The notes: generated by a model not told the origin, from the sequence alone. Shown: positions 46,598-60,983, numbered from the stretch's first letter. The stretch is 64,000 bases of DNA from Trileptium ribeirensis (GCA_030248225.1 JASANE010000391.1:1-64000); one strand, 5' to 3'. Numbers and translations: made by a program.

Positions 46598-48144
46598 AAA
46601 TTTTGCCTGCGGTCATTGAGCCTCACCTGAAGGAACTATAAATCCAGGAGATTGTAATTTCATCCTGGTTACCTGGCAGAAAACCGCACGCCCAGATCAA
46701 TGCTGATATTTTTTCAATGTTTTTCATGCATTTAAAATAATTTTATGGTTTTTTTGTTGCACGTTTATTATTTACCTAGGATATCGTCATGAATAGTCGA
46801 CATATAATCGACTGGTTTCTCTACGGGGTCAAAATTTATGGACACACTAACCAGGGGAAAGGGATAGGTTCATGAACCGAAGTCTAATTATGGAGGCGGC
46901 ACCCAGAGCCGTGGGTTCGACAAATATGGCAGTGTCCCCACGATCAAATGATTTTGATTTATATTAATTACATCATATTCCTGGCCATTTTTGTTCAAAT
47001 TGTACAATGTTTCGGCACCAACCATAAATTCAAGCCTATATTTCTAACATTTCAGTGAATATCTAATTATATATAGCCATACAGGGTTTAAACACTGTAG
47101 CCATGTTTGCCTTCCGTTTCTGCTTATAGTAGTCAATACTTGAACAAGAGGACGACCAAATATGGAGGTGCGTCGCCCGGTTCGTCAAATATTAGGGGTG
47201 GCATGAACCAGATAGTAGGGGTGGCATGAACCAGCGGGAGACAGCTTCCCACGAGCCATGGGAAACCAGGGATAGGAGCGGCCAACCCCACTTCACCCTC
47301 AACTCAGATAAAACAGAGTATTAGTATAGAAATTTTATAACATTATTTTTGGTGTTTGCTCAAAACACCTGGAGGTGCTTGGTGGCTCACTTGAGTGTAA
47401 CCACAATTTACCTAGGGACATTAACACTTCGTACGAACAATCATTCGGTGTTAAGTAATCATAGTAAAGCACAAAACAATTTTTGTATGTTTCGGGGGAG
47501 ACACCCTGGCACAGATCGCGGCTTTGACAAATTTGCTGCAGCTGTCTGTATACATGGGGTCGGTGTACAGTAAAAACTTGCCAATATAATAAACTTAAAC
47601 TTTCGGCTATTGCTTTGGGTTAAAATATTCTGTCTTCTGTTGGTTGGTACGTATATATTACTTTCAGGGTTTTTAGAATCATCCACATAGGCTTTTCGGT
47701 ACATTTAATGTGGTGGTGTTTTGTCTACAGACTACATTGACTTTGTTATAATTTTACGCTGTCATCAAAAATGTTTACTACAGCAGAAACTATCTGTTTT
47801 CGGGGAGCCTGGATAGGTCTATGTAGTTGATTATTCGAGTGCTCCACCACTTATTCAGTTTTAATCATCTTCCCCTTAGATTAGTTTGGCGTAAACGTTG
47901 CGTCTTATTTCAGTTTATTACGTTATTTTTTCTAGCCAACTGTTTTGGGCAGCTATATAATATATTTTATCATGTACCAATTCCCCAATTCCGAAGTGAT
48001 TTGGTACGACCGGCATGAACTAAATCACTTACCCACTCGTCAACGTTGTTGTATTCGGGGTCCTATTTGAACACGGTGCGCATCAAATAATATAAAAACC
48101 GGTGCAAGAAAGCTAAATTACTAGTAAAGCTCGCTTGCAAGCCA
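46598..48144. other. No gene recognised
   Basis: Scattered repeat-like text such as GGGGTGGCATGAACCAG, repeated in tandem at about 47200-47240. A tiny minus-strand segment at 48052-48023 has both AG and GTAAGT signals but no recognisable product. Confidence 0.35.
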
Positions 48145-49020
48145 GAATTCGAGTGGTGAGAACAATCCCCCGAAGTTTGTTGCAGAAAGCACAAACAAAA
48201 AAAGCCTACACATAGTACGCAGGCGCAGCATTATATAAACCGTGAGTGATGAGTCATAGTTATATACGCCTGCCACTTTTGATAGCCAACGTATGCAGTA
48301 GACAAAACATCATACAACGAGTACAAAAACAATGAACTAACAATTTTTTAATAAAACCCTAAATTGACCCTGAAAAGAACGTTAAAGAATTCAAACCGAC
48401 ATTTGAGAAAAATCTCATTTTTCATACCAAGTATGAAGCAGAAGTGTGAAAAATATTTGCCATACAATATTTTTTGACACTGGCAATGAGCTTTTTGGCT
48501 CCATATAAGACACTAAAAGCAAAAACCACACATTTAGGTGCATTTCCCACTACTTTTCACCAAATATGAAAATTCGCGCCAACTATAAACTTATAGACTC
48601 CAGATTGGGAAGTAGTTGAAAAACTTGAAATATATATCATTGGAAAGCCCTGGTAAAGCTTAGAAGCTTAGTAAAGCTAACAGCCTGGAATAGGCCTATT
48701 AGTTTGCGGATACCTCGTTTACTTATTCAGAAAAGTCGAATAAACTGGAGGGGTTGCCCGAAAAAAGGGCCTAAATGACGTCATTTTGCCCCATAACTTT
48801 TCCCACGGGAAAAAATTCAAAAATCGGGCTCTGTCACTACACCTAAATAGACCAATGCGGTTCGAATGAGCTATATTGCATAAAAATCTGCCCAACCGTT
48901 ATCGAGATCCAGGTGCGACAGACACACACAGACAGGACCTCCCCAACCCCCACCAGAGCCAAAATTAAAAATTCTCGTTCCACACGCTCGCTGCTTCGCT
49001 CGCTCATTCCACTCGAATTC
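48145..49020. mobile_element. Possible TIR-bounded element
   Basis: GAATTCGAGTGGTGAG at the left and, inverted, GAATTCGAGTGGAATGAG at the right enclose about 876 bp. The right end holds CGCTCGCTGCTTCGCTCGCT and CAGACACACACAGACAG, reminiscent of family 3. No target duplication and no second copy were found in the window, so this is tentative. Confidence 0.4.
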
Positions 49021-50751
49021 AATTAGTCTGGGTTCGAAATTTGTAAGTCTAAAATGTACAATAAGTAATATATAATGGTGCCCTATGAAGTAATAATGTT
49101 TGTTTGAAGTAGATCCTTAACCGATTCAATGTATTTATTGTATATAATAAGCTTCATTATAACTTACCGCGCACCAATGCTTAATGTAAATCAGATTTTT
49201 TTTACACAAGATACACTGGAAAAGCCTTACCTGCGCGCAGCCATATCCGCTGGTTACTAACTGTTGTAACGATTTATTAGCCACGATAATACAATATAAT
49301 GGTAAAAATATATATGACCGGGATCAAAACAGTATGTCCATCTAGCAATTAACTGTTACAAAGCTCAAAATCTGTATGTTCGGACATAAGTTCTTCGTCC
49401 ATTGTACATATATGCCACAAAAAAAGGAAGCCGTATAGCCCGACATACGGTCTTTCTGCTTTGAAGTCAACTAAGTAACTTGGACATGTGGTTATATAAC
49501 GTTGTAAAATATCCTAATTATAATGGACACACGGCTTTTTTACCTAGACTATCGGATGCAAAACTTCGCTGCGGTTCAAACGATGCATATAACTCGTTTT
49601 CAATCAATTGTGGACATACGGCCTTTTTGCTTTGGAAGGCAGTATACTACACAACTTATGTTGCGCAGATTTCAGAGCAATTGAAAATTATTAGTTGCAA
49701 TAAATTGTAAGCATTTAACACAAAAACAAAAAAATAGTCCACTTTGCCCATTTCCTTTGAGCATAACTATTATCTACATGACAACACGGCGATGAAATAT
49801 TCGAATTCTTGGAAACTGATCACTGTCGTTGCATCTGGGACGAATTTGTACAAGTTGCAAAAGCTCCCAAATTATTAATTTATATAAGCGCCTCGATGTT
49901 ATCACGTCGATTTTGTGTGACATATCATATATAGTCATCTGGGACTTCGGCTGATGGGGCAACATTGACTACGTGTCGTAACTTATAACTAGGCCGAAAT
50001 TCTCATCTTATTGAACGCTTCAAATCAGATCCTGAAATATTATTTAACAGGCAACATTTGAGCTCACAGTATTTTCTAAAAATTATAGTCAAAGTTGTCC
50101 CAGCTTTGTAACGCTTACGTTCAGTGTAGCTCCACGCTCGTAGAAAACGCTTAAAGTCAGTGTTGCCCTTGTAGGATCAACTTTGACTGCACAACATCGT
50201 CACCGAGGTTTTTCTAGCTGTATAAAAGCAGCTTTTGTGCAATCGGAATACAAGTTGCAGACATTGTTGTCCCATACCTCTACCAACAGGCGTTACATTC
50301 ATACACTTGTATGTATTATAACAGAGAATGTACATACAGCCGTAATTCTGGATTTGGTCGTAGTTGCCCCATTTCGACTTTGAGAAAACGCTTACCAATT
50401 TCGCTGTTCGATTTTAAAAAGTCGAGGACAGTTTGCAAAGTTCCATAAGAGCAAAGACAAGAAACGCACGTTTACTTATATTGCCTCCAAAATGGGAAGA
50501 GGTCAGATAACGCCTCCCTATAATAGTCAAACATGGAAACCAGAGAGGTCCGCTGAGGAACATACAACGTTATGGTGAAGTCACTGGTACCATTACCCCA
50601 AAACTATTGACACCTAACACAAAACCAACCTGTAAACGTTATCGATAATTGATAACAGATCCCTTCTCAGCATCCACACTTACGCATGTAATACAAGCGG
50701 AGTAGTCCATCGTTATATATTTCCTTTTGATTAAATGAAAATTATACTTAC

Positions 50752-50876
50752 TAAAACTCCAGGCCAGAACTGCTCAAGTGACTGGAAAACTGGCATAGTA
50801 ACATGACCTTTTGCCATCGACACCCATAAAAACCAATCGTCATGCTGAATATATTCCTGAATTGATGCCTTGTATT
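50752..50876 (-). CDS. EDEM2: EDEM2-type ER degradation-enhancing mannosidase-like protein, internal exon
   Basis: Two bases plus 41 codons: EYKASIQEYIQHDDWFLWVS, MAKGHVTMPVFQSLEQFWPG, VL. This matches the GH47-family EDEM2 segment that runs from the Y-DDW-LWV block to the VFQSLEAYWPGLQ block. Acceptor TTTCAG before 50876, donor TTA|GTAAGT at 50751. It joins in phase to the exon at 52333-52474 across a 1456-bp intron. EDEM proteins act in the ER lumen to trim or recognise mannose on misfolded glycoproteins for ERAD. Confidence 0.9.
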
Positions 50877-51945
50877 CTGAAATGCATTGCATGTCAAATA
50901 CTATGTTTGTTGATTGACCATAATTTCAGCTTTTTATTGCCATGTCAGCAACACTACAATACAGTTTTTGAATCTTGTCACATTTTCATAGTTATCAGAT
51001 CTTGCTTAAAAACTCAATTTCACACGAATCCGCAATGTACTAACACACTTACCAAAATAAATTAAGTTGTGTAGGTTGTTAAGAAGTTCTAAAATTCCGA
51101 TCAGTGCCAAAACTGATTTTAACGACCACATCAATGAACTTAAGTGTTTTGCAAACCTGCCTAGGTCGATTTGAAAGAAAATCTAGTGATTTCTATGAAA
51201 AATGAAGTATTTCACAGTTTCGCCACTATTTTTAAGTATCATACACACTATATTCACAGAAGTCAAATTTTCGCAAGTTTCGCCAGGGAGCTGAACACCA
51301 CGCTAAAATTAAACCAATTCATTAACACAGTTTACGACGAATGCATCTGCAATTCCGCCGATGTGCATCCGACTACGGTTAAATTTAGTAAGTCGCAGCT
51401 CACAGCTATAATTATAACGATTTGAAATGAGACGAATTATTCCACCCATTCGCCGTGTATAAGTGAATTGTTAATGATTACGAAAAAAGCATTTTATACT
51501 AGTCATACAGACATTGCTACAAAAATTACCTCTTCACTGAAACTAGACAACGCTGACCGCAGTCTTGTTTCATTTCCACTATTTCCGAATAATTCGGTAT
51601 ACTTTATTACCTCAATTATACCAATGCATAGTACATCCAAGCTCTGACAGACCTAAGTCATTTATAATTCTTTCATAGTATAACGATGTATTAAGGTAAT
51701 CACTAGATATTTTTCATATTTTTACCAAAGTAATTCGGATTTATACTAGATCTAAACATTTACAGTAAAAAATTTTGCCAAAAAATTATAAAAATTTCTA
51801 ACAAAATTTTTTATACTGATACTTGAAATATAGATACTACCGTTATAATTTTGAATGCATCCATATTTTAGTACAAAATTATAAGTCAATATAATATCTA
51901 AGTGTCCCGTAAAATATATTCACTCTCAATCATTGTTACGGTGCT

Positions 51946-52020
51946 TATATCGTAGTACTTATGATAGTACTTATATCGTAGTACTCACTTATATCGTAGT
52001 ACTAACTACATGATTATATC
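51946..52020. repeat. Short tandem/palindromic repeat in EDEM2 intron
   Basis: Three to four copies of TATCGTAGTACT separated by short spacers; the AGTACT core is palindromic. Confidence 0.8.
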
Positions 52021-52332
52021 GTGGGTTAAAACCGTTTCTTCAATACTGTCACTTTGAATATATTGTGGTTACATTAGCATATATAAACTGTATGATATTT
52101 GCATATAATAGGATTAGTTAAACATTATTCGAGCTTATGTCTGTCTGTGAATGTGCAGTTGATGTATTGTATATTACAGATAATTCCTTTTTACTTCAGT
52201 TACCGACATCCAAACTGGAATCAAGCACGTTTTAAGGGTGTTCCGGCAATTCGAGCAATACATCCGGGATAATGCCTAAAACATCCACACCAGGTTTCGA
52301 AGGTATAACATTTTAGCTACAGAGACCAATAC

Positions 52333-52474
52333 CTTTAAACTGTTTCATCAAATCCGGGCGATTAAGCAGTATCGATCCTTTAACTAAGTACTCGAAATAT
52401 GAATCAACTCCTGCCCCGATGCCGGCGTCCGTTGCCGTCCACTGTCCCGTTTGAACGTTAATGTGATTGCCAAC
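52333..52474 (-). CDS. EDEM2: EDEM2-type ER degradation-enhancing mannosidase-like protein, internal exon
   Basis: 47 codons plus one base: [47 protein letters not shown]. It aligns without gaps to the EDEM2 block VGNHIDVLTGKWVAQDAGIG followed by [17 protein letters not shown], a core GH47 strand-helix region. Acceptor GTTGCAG, donor G|GTATTG. EDEM1 and EDEM3 differ more here, so EDEM2 is the best call. Earlier exons (signal peptide, catalytic acid block) and later exons were not found in the window; they must lie in large flanking introns or outside. Confidence 0.92.
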
Positions 52475-55400
52475 CTGCAACAAATGCGTAAAAAGACGAA
52501 AATTGTACCTAGCGAAGAAAGATAAACATTTTATGACATCCGTTCCGTGGCAAACAATAAATAACTTTTTCACAATGCTCTTGTATTTCTAAATTTTTAT
52601 ACATTATATAAACGAAAATGACAAGAACCAGCATTCTGCTCTTTACATCTTTATCTAAATAGTAAATATCATAGCAGCCTCAAAATTAGACATTACGCAC
52701 TAAACGATTGTATGATAAGACTTTACAAGAGCTAAATAACTATACAAGCTAAATTCATTAAAGCTCCCAATTCCATAAAATGCAAACATTTTACGGTTAC
52801 GTTCCTCAGCAAACAGTTAGTAAATTTAATTATTTACATTGCTTTTGTATTGAAGAAATTTTCACATATTCTGTACTCCAAAATTACAAGGACCATCAAT
52901 CTGTCCTTTATATCTTTATCAACTGCAGCATCAAAATTGGATATTTCGCACTATACAAAGCTAAACCATTCTAACCAAGCTAAACATACAGATGTATGTA
53001 CATGCAAATTCACACTCATGCCTATTCCACTATAATTTCAAACAAGGCCCAAAAAGAAACTCGTCGAGCGACAAAAAACAAACCAGTGGGGGCTACAGTG
53101 CAAAGCCGCCGCGGTAAGGGTACTTTTTGAGTTTCCTAAATTCCTTTCAAAGTCCCGAAATAATTACTGGTATCAAGCTGGAGAGGTTGAAATGAGATGG
53201 TTGTCATTATGGTTAATGCCCTGTATCATGCTATTTATTTGAGATATACAACGAAAAGGTGGTGAGTTCCAAATCGAACACAAAAAGAGGCATCCGCATT
53301 TACCATTTTATTATTAAATAAAACCAATCATAGAAAACAGGAAAACTAAGATATAAATAACCTTGCTTCCGTGAAGGTAACTAAATGGGATAAAAACCTT
53401 GGGTTTTCTCTACCCCCACCCCAAAACCAGTCCCAAATCAAAAGCTGTCTGAATCTGCACGGTAAATCGGTTATGCCCGGTCGAATTAGCCCAAGATCAT
53501 GAAAACGAATGAACGAATATCCAGAGTTATGATCAATCACACACACAGACGAAATTTAAAGATTTTTCATCGCTGCAACACACAATCTTCATTATGTTTC
53601 ACTATGTTTTAAAAGGCAATTATACATTAATTACTATGTGTTAGTTATTTTCAACATATACCAAAACAGTAGGATTTTTATTTTTATTTAATTACCAAGC
53701 AAACGAAATCTTGACATTTTATACATAAAAATTATATAATATGACGCGTCATTCTTAACGTTATAGGCATCAAGCCTTTTCTCTGTTCATGTATGCCACG
53801 AAAATTTTTATATCGTATTTTTCATCGTATTCTTCTCTCTGCAGCTGATTTTATAACACCTTATTCGAGGAACCTTTTTGCGTTGGGAGGTTAATAGCGC
53901 AATGTGTGAAAGTAATCGCAAATTCACCAAAACCATTCAGAATTAGTGGTCCGGTGGTGTCTGCTCTATCTGTCCAAAGCCAACATCAAAAAATAGAGCG
54001 ATTGCTAAGCTTTCGGCTTCAATTCATTGGAAGTTTTACCTTAAGGTATAAAATTGAATTTAAATATGATTATAACCATTGAAGTTGTACACGTGGTGTT
54101 ATTTAATCATTTTACATTAACTGTCCTTCCCATAATAGGTTTTGAAAAAGATAATAGTTGACCACAGAAATGGGGCCCCATCTAAGGGTCGGACACATCA
54201 CCTAAGCCATGTCTTACCTCCCGCTGAGGCACAACACACAGCTTCCCCACCCCCGCACAGAAAATTTTAGCAATTAGAAAATTATGGAAATTACGAACAA
54301 TTCGACATTAGCAAAAATACACCCCCCGTCAGTCTTCGGATTACTATGGTTCGAATTATGCGGCATTTCCCCGCTGTTTGGTACTTTTGCCACCCTGTAG
54401 TCTCCACCTCACCGTATTGACAGTTAGGGTAACACCCATACTGTAAATCAATTGGCGAGGGTGTACGACACACCCCTTGCTACTACATATTTTTCTTGAC
54501 AGTATCGTACATACCCTTAGCTACCAATTTGGCGCGAATTAACTATAACGGACACATTCTGTAGCTAATGCGGTTTATTAGTCAACTGTCTTGTGTAGTT
54601 TTTTCTAAATTCTCGATATTTGTATCTAGCTCATATGAACATTGCTCAAATAAAATTCCGAACACCCTCAATAAAATTGCCAGAAGACACGGTGTGCCTG
54701 ACACTGTCGAGAAGTGCTAATACGTGTAACTAGCTACCTTTGAAAAAATTTATTAAAAACAATGGGGTGTCTACGACACCCTGTTGTCAACAGTGTGCCT
54801 GACGCTGTGTGGTGTACCTAGGTTCCAAACGTTGGGGACATTATAACGTGAACGCCGCATTAAATATCGGTATAGCAAAAATTTAACCAACAATAGTTGC
54901 ACAAATTTTAGAAATTTACATTGATACAATGACAACATTTCACTACAATTAATAATTTAGTATCAACTTGAGTCGAAAAATTTTCTTGGGACTGTGCTGT
55001 TTATAAAATTTTTCTGGTTCTTAGAAAACCAATAAATTGTAGAACGATAAATATAAAAATATAGAAATAATATATGTTTTATAAAACACAAATATAGACC
55101 CATAAGAAAGCAGAGATTTGACTGAGCGGGCTGGTTATCCGGCTTTAGCTGCCTAATCTATCAAAATCAGAACAAATGTATTACCCGTTTTTAAAGCCAC
55201 TAAACCGAGGTATACTTAAAAAACCTTCATAGATCGATCGTTAGTGTCTCTCACAACTTGGATAGCAAAAAATACTTACTTAATCCGTATGTCAAGTTTG
55301 CTTCTACCAAATCATGAAATCGTGAAATATCCGCATTTTTTTAAACGTAACCAATGAACGAGACCATTAAAATCAATAATCGGCGCAATATGCGAAAAAC

Positions 55401-58400
55401 CATGACAAAGACATTATCAATATAATATCTTAGAACATAGATAGCAAAAAATTTGTTTCTCATAAAAATTCGTTTTTCTACAAAATTTTCAACTTGAAAT
55501 GAACCGAATCTGTATATATTTCAAGTTACCCCTCTAGTTTTTTGAGGAAAACATTAAACCTAATAATCAGCGAATTTTATACGAATAAATAATAACAAAA
55601 ACATGGTTGATTTGCCAAATTTGCCTAATGCATGATTAAACTTGCGCCTCCTACCATCCTCGTCTATCATTAGCGATTGGCGATCGCTTGTTCCGCATCT
55701 CAGCCATTCGTCAACATATAAGAGAACATAAAATTGCTGTTTTGGGCAACGCATCCAAAACGTTAACTAACAAAAAATTGTCCTATTAACACTTGCTTTA
55801 AAAAATTACGTAACCAATTTGTGACCGTTTGACATTCGAGCTGGAAAATTTCTAATGTATTATTGAACGAAAGTTCGAATTTTAATGTTTTAAAACCTGC
55901 ACATCGCATGTCATATATTATCAATAATAAAACGAAATGTGTTCGGGTAACCAAAAACTGTGGAATGCTAGTTACCAAGTTTTGTGTTGTGAAACGAACC
56001 TGTGGCCAGTCAGATAATAAGTGCATTGTGTTAACGAACAGAAATTACACCATTTTGCAATCAGTTACTCCGGGTTCGCGAACGGAAATTTTTGAATTTG
56101 GAATTGGCTATTACAATTAATGTTTTGTTAGCTAACAGCACTTTGTACATAGTGTCAAAAGAGGATGGTAGGAGCTCAGTTTAAGTTTACTCATGTATAA
56201 AACATAGGTGTAGTTGAGGCATCGTGGGTTACCCCATAAAGGTCGATCCCCCAAGCCAAATTCATCTCTGAAGGTTCCGCATCACCCCGAAGCCAAATTA
56301 ACCACCCCTGAAGGCTCCGAAACTCCCTACGGGCAGTACCGTTCAAACCAAATTAACTTTGGCTTCGGCGGTACAGAAAATTTTAGCAAAAAATGGCTAA
56401 AACAGATCATAAGTGGCAAATATTGAGGTAAAATTGGTTAAAATAGGGGAATTTAAAAACAATTTGTCAAAAATTAGCGCTAAAAATTTTCGGTTCCTGA
56501 TAATGTCAGAAATTTACTCCACCCTTTGACGGCCTCCCACGAAATCACTTCCCGAAACGATCTACTCCAAGCCCCCAAGCCGACGGACCTTCCACACCCT
56601 TGGTCCAAAGATATGTTACTTGTGTGTCATAAGTCAGATTACAAAAATGAGGTAACCACGGAAGAAGTAAATATGTTGAACCTTCCCATAAGCATAATGT
56701 TTGAGAGGAAAAAGCATTTCATACTTTCGAATTATATTCCAGTGTAGGACGAAAAAATTACAAACAGTTGAAAATAATCGTTTTTAGGAAGCTAATGTTT
56801 CTTAGTGAAAAAGCTGTAAATCGTAAGTTTAATTATTTTGGGTGCATGAGGCATAGCTACAAATTTGGTGGAACCCATAAAACCCAATTTTAGCTAAAAA
56901 TGTGATACTAGCCGCGCTCAATTGGCATAGTTATCTGAGAACCTTGAACCTTATTTTGAAATCAAATTCTACAAATTTTACAGTACGCCGCAGTTTGGAA
57001 ACGAGCTTTATTCAATTCAGTTTTTGCAGCTCCAGATGGGTCTTTCATTTAAAATGTTTAATTTCAAACATAAATTTTTCGTGCTACTCTTTTCTTAAAA
57101 TTGTGTTGATAAGTTGTTCTCCGTCCACGTTATTCAAATTTACTGGCTTTTTAAATGTCTTCAGCCATGCTATAGGAAGTAACACTGGTTCATGTTTTGC
57201 AAATGAGTGGTCTAAACATGAGATGACACGCATATTACCAGATCTTTTGGGTAACAAAGCTGCTCGAAAATGGGAACATTTGCATTGGGAAAAAAGGAAA
57301 GTTTATGACATTTTCAAAAATAATTTGCTTGCATCATACAATTATGATGATCAATTGAGGAACAGGTCACAAGGCGTTACTGAGCCAGTTGACATCGACA
57401 CAACGGATATTGAACGTTATGTAAGGAAAGCCTATGCTATGTTGTATAATTAGTAATCGTAATTTTTAACTCAAGGGTTTTGAGGTAGCTTTTAGGAGTA
57501 ACTATCATGACACCGAAAGTAAACGGTTGGTGAACTACCGATATGATACCGAAACACAGAAGGATTTGCTTCGATCAGTAGTGTCCTCTAATAATAATTT
57601 ATATTCGTGTGGCCGCACACTAAATTCGGCAGAACTCGTGATTCATAGTCGCAGACGGTCCAATAGCACGACAGCACGTGTGGTAAACTGCAGTTAGCCC
57701 AACAAGAAGTTAGTGGATACTTATAGCCAAAATGATGCAAATACGGACATTACTCTAGTTGCAGCAAGGAGCCTTAAGCTTGTATGCGAAAGTGGGTATA
57801 ACAGCATCTCTGGGATTACCGAGAATAAAAATTGACTTCAAGTTTGCCAGAACTGAAATTATTTGGGAATTGTGTAAAATCTGTATGTGTACTCGTGAGA
57901 CTAAAGAAATGCAGTACCACTGTCTTTATGTCTACAACAATTTATGTATATGTGCTAACTAGCATGAGGATGTTGCCATGCGATGATTTTATGTGTGTAT
58001 GTTTGTTCAACAGATGTTTAACTAGTATCCAGGACAGTCCAATTCTTAGTTTTCTCAATGTCACTTCAAGTTTCAAGTACAGCAACCCGCAATTCACGAA
58101 CCCACATGCACGAAGTATGGAGTTGGACATATTTTACTTATTCGTCGAAAAGAAATTCACGGATAAATATGGAATACGCAACGCATTCGAGATTCATGCA
58201 AGCTGAGATGTACTATACCATTAAGACTCACATTTTCAAAGCGATCATACAAGATATTTAAGCTCACAGGAAGGGCCCCGACAATTACGCAATCAAATTT
58301 GTAAAATTGATAGGATAAAAAATTTTAAAATCTAGGTGATATATACTCGTTTTAACATTTTCTGTTTTTGAAAAAATCTGAAGTGCAATTATTAAATTTC

Positions 58401-60786
58401 AAGAGAAAAATTGAGGCAGGCTTGTTCAGTTTTCTTGGAGATATTACTTAGGTACTCTTACCTAAATAAACTGTGACATGCAGTGACTACAAGTTTCACG
58501 ATAGAATTAAAAATTGATTGATTCAGTGATATTCACTTTTCCTACAATTTCTATTTTGCTACAGCAATATTATTATTATTTTCCAAGCTTAAAAGGGTAA
58601 TTTTTTCCTCTGTAAAATACAATAAATACAATAAAATACAATTAAAAAGTTTCGAAGCAATTTTTCGTGCTATTTGAGATACTCGTGTTAACTAGCATGA
58701 GCCAGTTGTTAGTGACTTATCGTTAGCCGTGGTCATCAAAACGGTGAACACGGGAAGCTCACAGTGGGAAAATCTAATGAACGTCTTGAAAAAATAATGT
58801 TCAACTTTTCTTTCAAATTTTCGGATTGATATTAAAATATTTTTGCAATACAGTTTATGTCATGGGCTGTACTTGCTTTTACTAGAACATTAGAAACTAT
58901 GCTTTGATTTAACTGGTCACTGTAACACATTTGTACGCATAGATTTCGTCGAATTTTATATAAGGCGGGTTATTAATAGATTTTAAAAATTCTAGGGACT
59001 AACGTGGAGTCTTTACAGGTCACAGCCCCTATTTGAAAATAATTGTACCGAAAGTCCTAATAGATTCAAATTATTGCAGCGAAAATTCACCAATAGGCAA
59101 TGTTCATGAGAGAAAAAATTGGATACACATTATTGTTCATGGGGAAGCGATGCTTCTCAGTTTGAAGTTTTCCGGTTTTTTCCGGTCAATAAAAGTTATG
59201 GTTATGGTCTCCAGTCCATAGTGCAAAATTATTCCGCTGGCGCATTACATGTGGCACTGATCAAAGACAGCTTTGAGTTGGAACAAAAAAGAATAGGGGT
59301 AAGCTTAACTAAGGTGAGCGCTAAGTTACAATATTTGATGTGTTCTAGAATAAACATTTGCGAAAGTTCACGTTTCATTGTTGGGTATGTATAGAATTCA
59401 TAGTTTGGGACTACATTGAGGTGGAAAATAAAGAATATTTTTTGTCAATTTTTTTACAATTTTCGGGTTAGATAGCTACACTAAATTTAAACATCGGGAA
59501 TCGGTTCACTGTGTTAAATAGAGCAGCTTGAATAAAATTTACAATTAAAAATCATAGCTGTTATTGGATTTTAAATTTATCGATGGTTAAACAAAAATAT
59601 TGGGTCTCAGCATAAAATTGAAAGGAATGGTTCAGTGAAAATATCGGACTTACCCAGGGAATCCTGTATTCTTAATTCAGATTTTGTAAACATGTAATAA
59701 AAGTTATAAAGCCAGGTGTGTGGAGTTGCTATATAGGTTAAGTCCTACCTACTCAAAAACGGATTTTGATATTACTAGTTATGGAAAAATGGTTTAGACT
59801 TTTGAAAATTTAAAACATAGATTTAAAGTATTGGCAGAATAAAAATTTTCGTTATTCGAAATAAGCGTAAGCTGCAGCGTATAATCATCGTGTACAAATA
59901 AAATAAGACTATCGAAAGCTCATTTAGTCATATGTTCACAGGTTGAGGCGAAAAGGTCAACCTAAAGAATATATATTTTACCTATGGAATAGCATTAAAC
60001 CAAAAAACTAACGAGTACAAGTTAGAAAAACTGCACTAGCACTGGCCAGGTCTTGAAAATCAACAATGTACTTGAGGTTACACAACAGTGAGGATGAACT
60101 GTAGACATCATCCCTGGTAGGCAGTGTCAGCCAAGTGGGGGTATGAGCAACGGGATCGGGTGGACATTTTTAAATTGTTTTGTGTTCGTGTTGGACCACT
60201 TACTCAGAAATAAATCTCGCCTTAATGTTCTGCATCTAAAAAATATAAGTGCATCTTCATGCATATAAAATTCACATGTGATTCGTGTAATTTATAGAAC
60301 TAATCTATGACATATATCAGGAAAACAATGGCTAAGATAAGTAAAAAAATCAAAAATAATGATAATAATTTTGACAGCATACTTACAGCTTCCAAACAAG
60401 TTTTTAAGCAAAATATTCTACACATAGCATTTGCCCATTTTTTGTGTCAATTATATTTCAACATCGTCATAATATGTACTGAATGGATACATTTATTTCG
60501 TGTGGCAAGTATATGTCTGTATTTAAGTGTCAGTTATGTTTTAGTGTGACAACTTTGCACCATAAGAAGAAATGCGAATTTTTATATAAAAAGATGTAAC
60601 TTCTTTAGCTTTTGAACATATTACAGTTTGGAATTAATATCTCAATCGTACAACTTCAAACTGAACCTGTTGCTGTTGTCATTTCATGAAGTTATGTTGA
60701 TTACAAGCTTCAAAATTCCTTGTAGGCAATGCCATATAACTGCACGGTGACTGTGGTGTTGAACGAAAAGTATACATGTCGCGGGT
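52475..60786. other. Gene-poor stretch, possible EDEM2 introns and unassigned frames
   Basis: No recognisable exon. The longest plus-strand frame (56902-57453) ends with LLGNKAARKWEHLHWEKRK and a charged tail, faintly gag-like. Another at 57832-58206 ends FTNPHARSMELDIFYLFVEK. I cannot assign either. Codon use and the surrounding AT-rich text do not establish them as genes. Confidence 0.3.
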
Positions 60787-60983
60787 GGCCCATGTCAACT
60801 TTAGGGGCTGGACTTTATAGCGCTATAAAAAGATCAGCTAAGAGCGGGGGTTCGGGCGGCGGCAGCCCATCGACTTAGGTTTAGTAAATGGCTCATATAG
60901 GGACCTTAGCTTAGGCTAAGACTAAGGCTTAGTATATCGAGAACGGCATGGCATGCGTTTTGCTCCTAAAGTTGACATGGGCC
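60787..60983 (-). mobile_element. MITE-like element, family 1, copy B
   Basis: 197 bp with almost perfect 22-bp inverted ends: GGCCCATGTCAACTTTAGG, then GGC at the left and, inverted, AGC at the right. The interior, including CTTAGCTTAGGCTAAG and GTATATCGAGAACGG, is the reverse complement of copy A at 667-863, and both copies are 197 bp long. No obvious target duplication. Confidence 0.8.

Noticed and set aside
48023..48052. Micro-exon-like segment DPEYNNVDEW flanked by AG and GTAAGT on the minus strand
   Set aside because: Too short, and the sequence matches neither EDEM2 nor SHP2. Such signals occur by chance in 64 kb.
49209..49300. Possible further EDEM2 exon on the minus strand (LVTSGYGCAQ before GTAAGG)
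   Set aside because: It faintly resembles the VECGFAT block of EDEM2, but no acceptor with a pyrimidine tract was found and upstream residues do not match.
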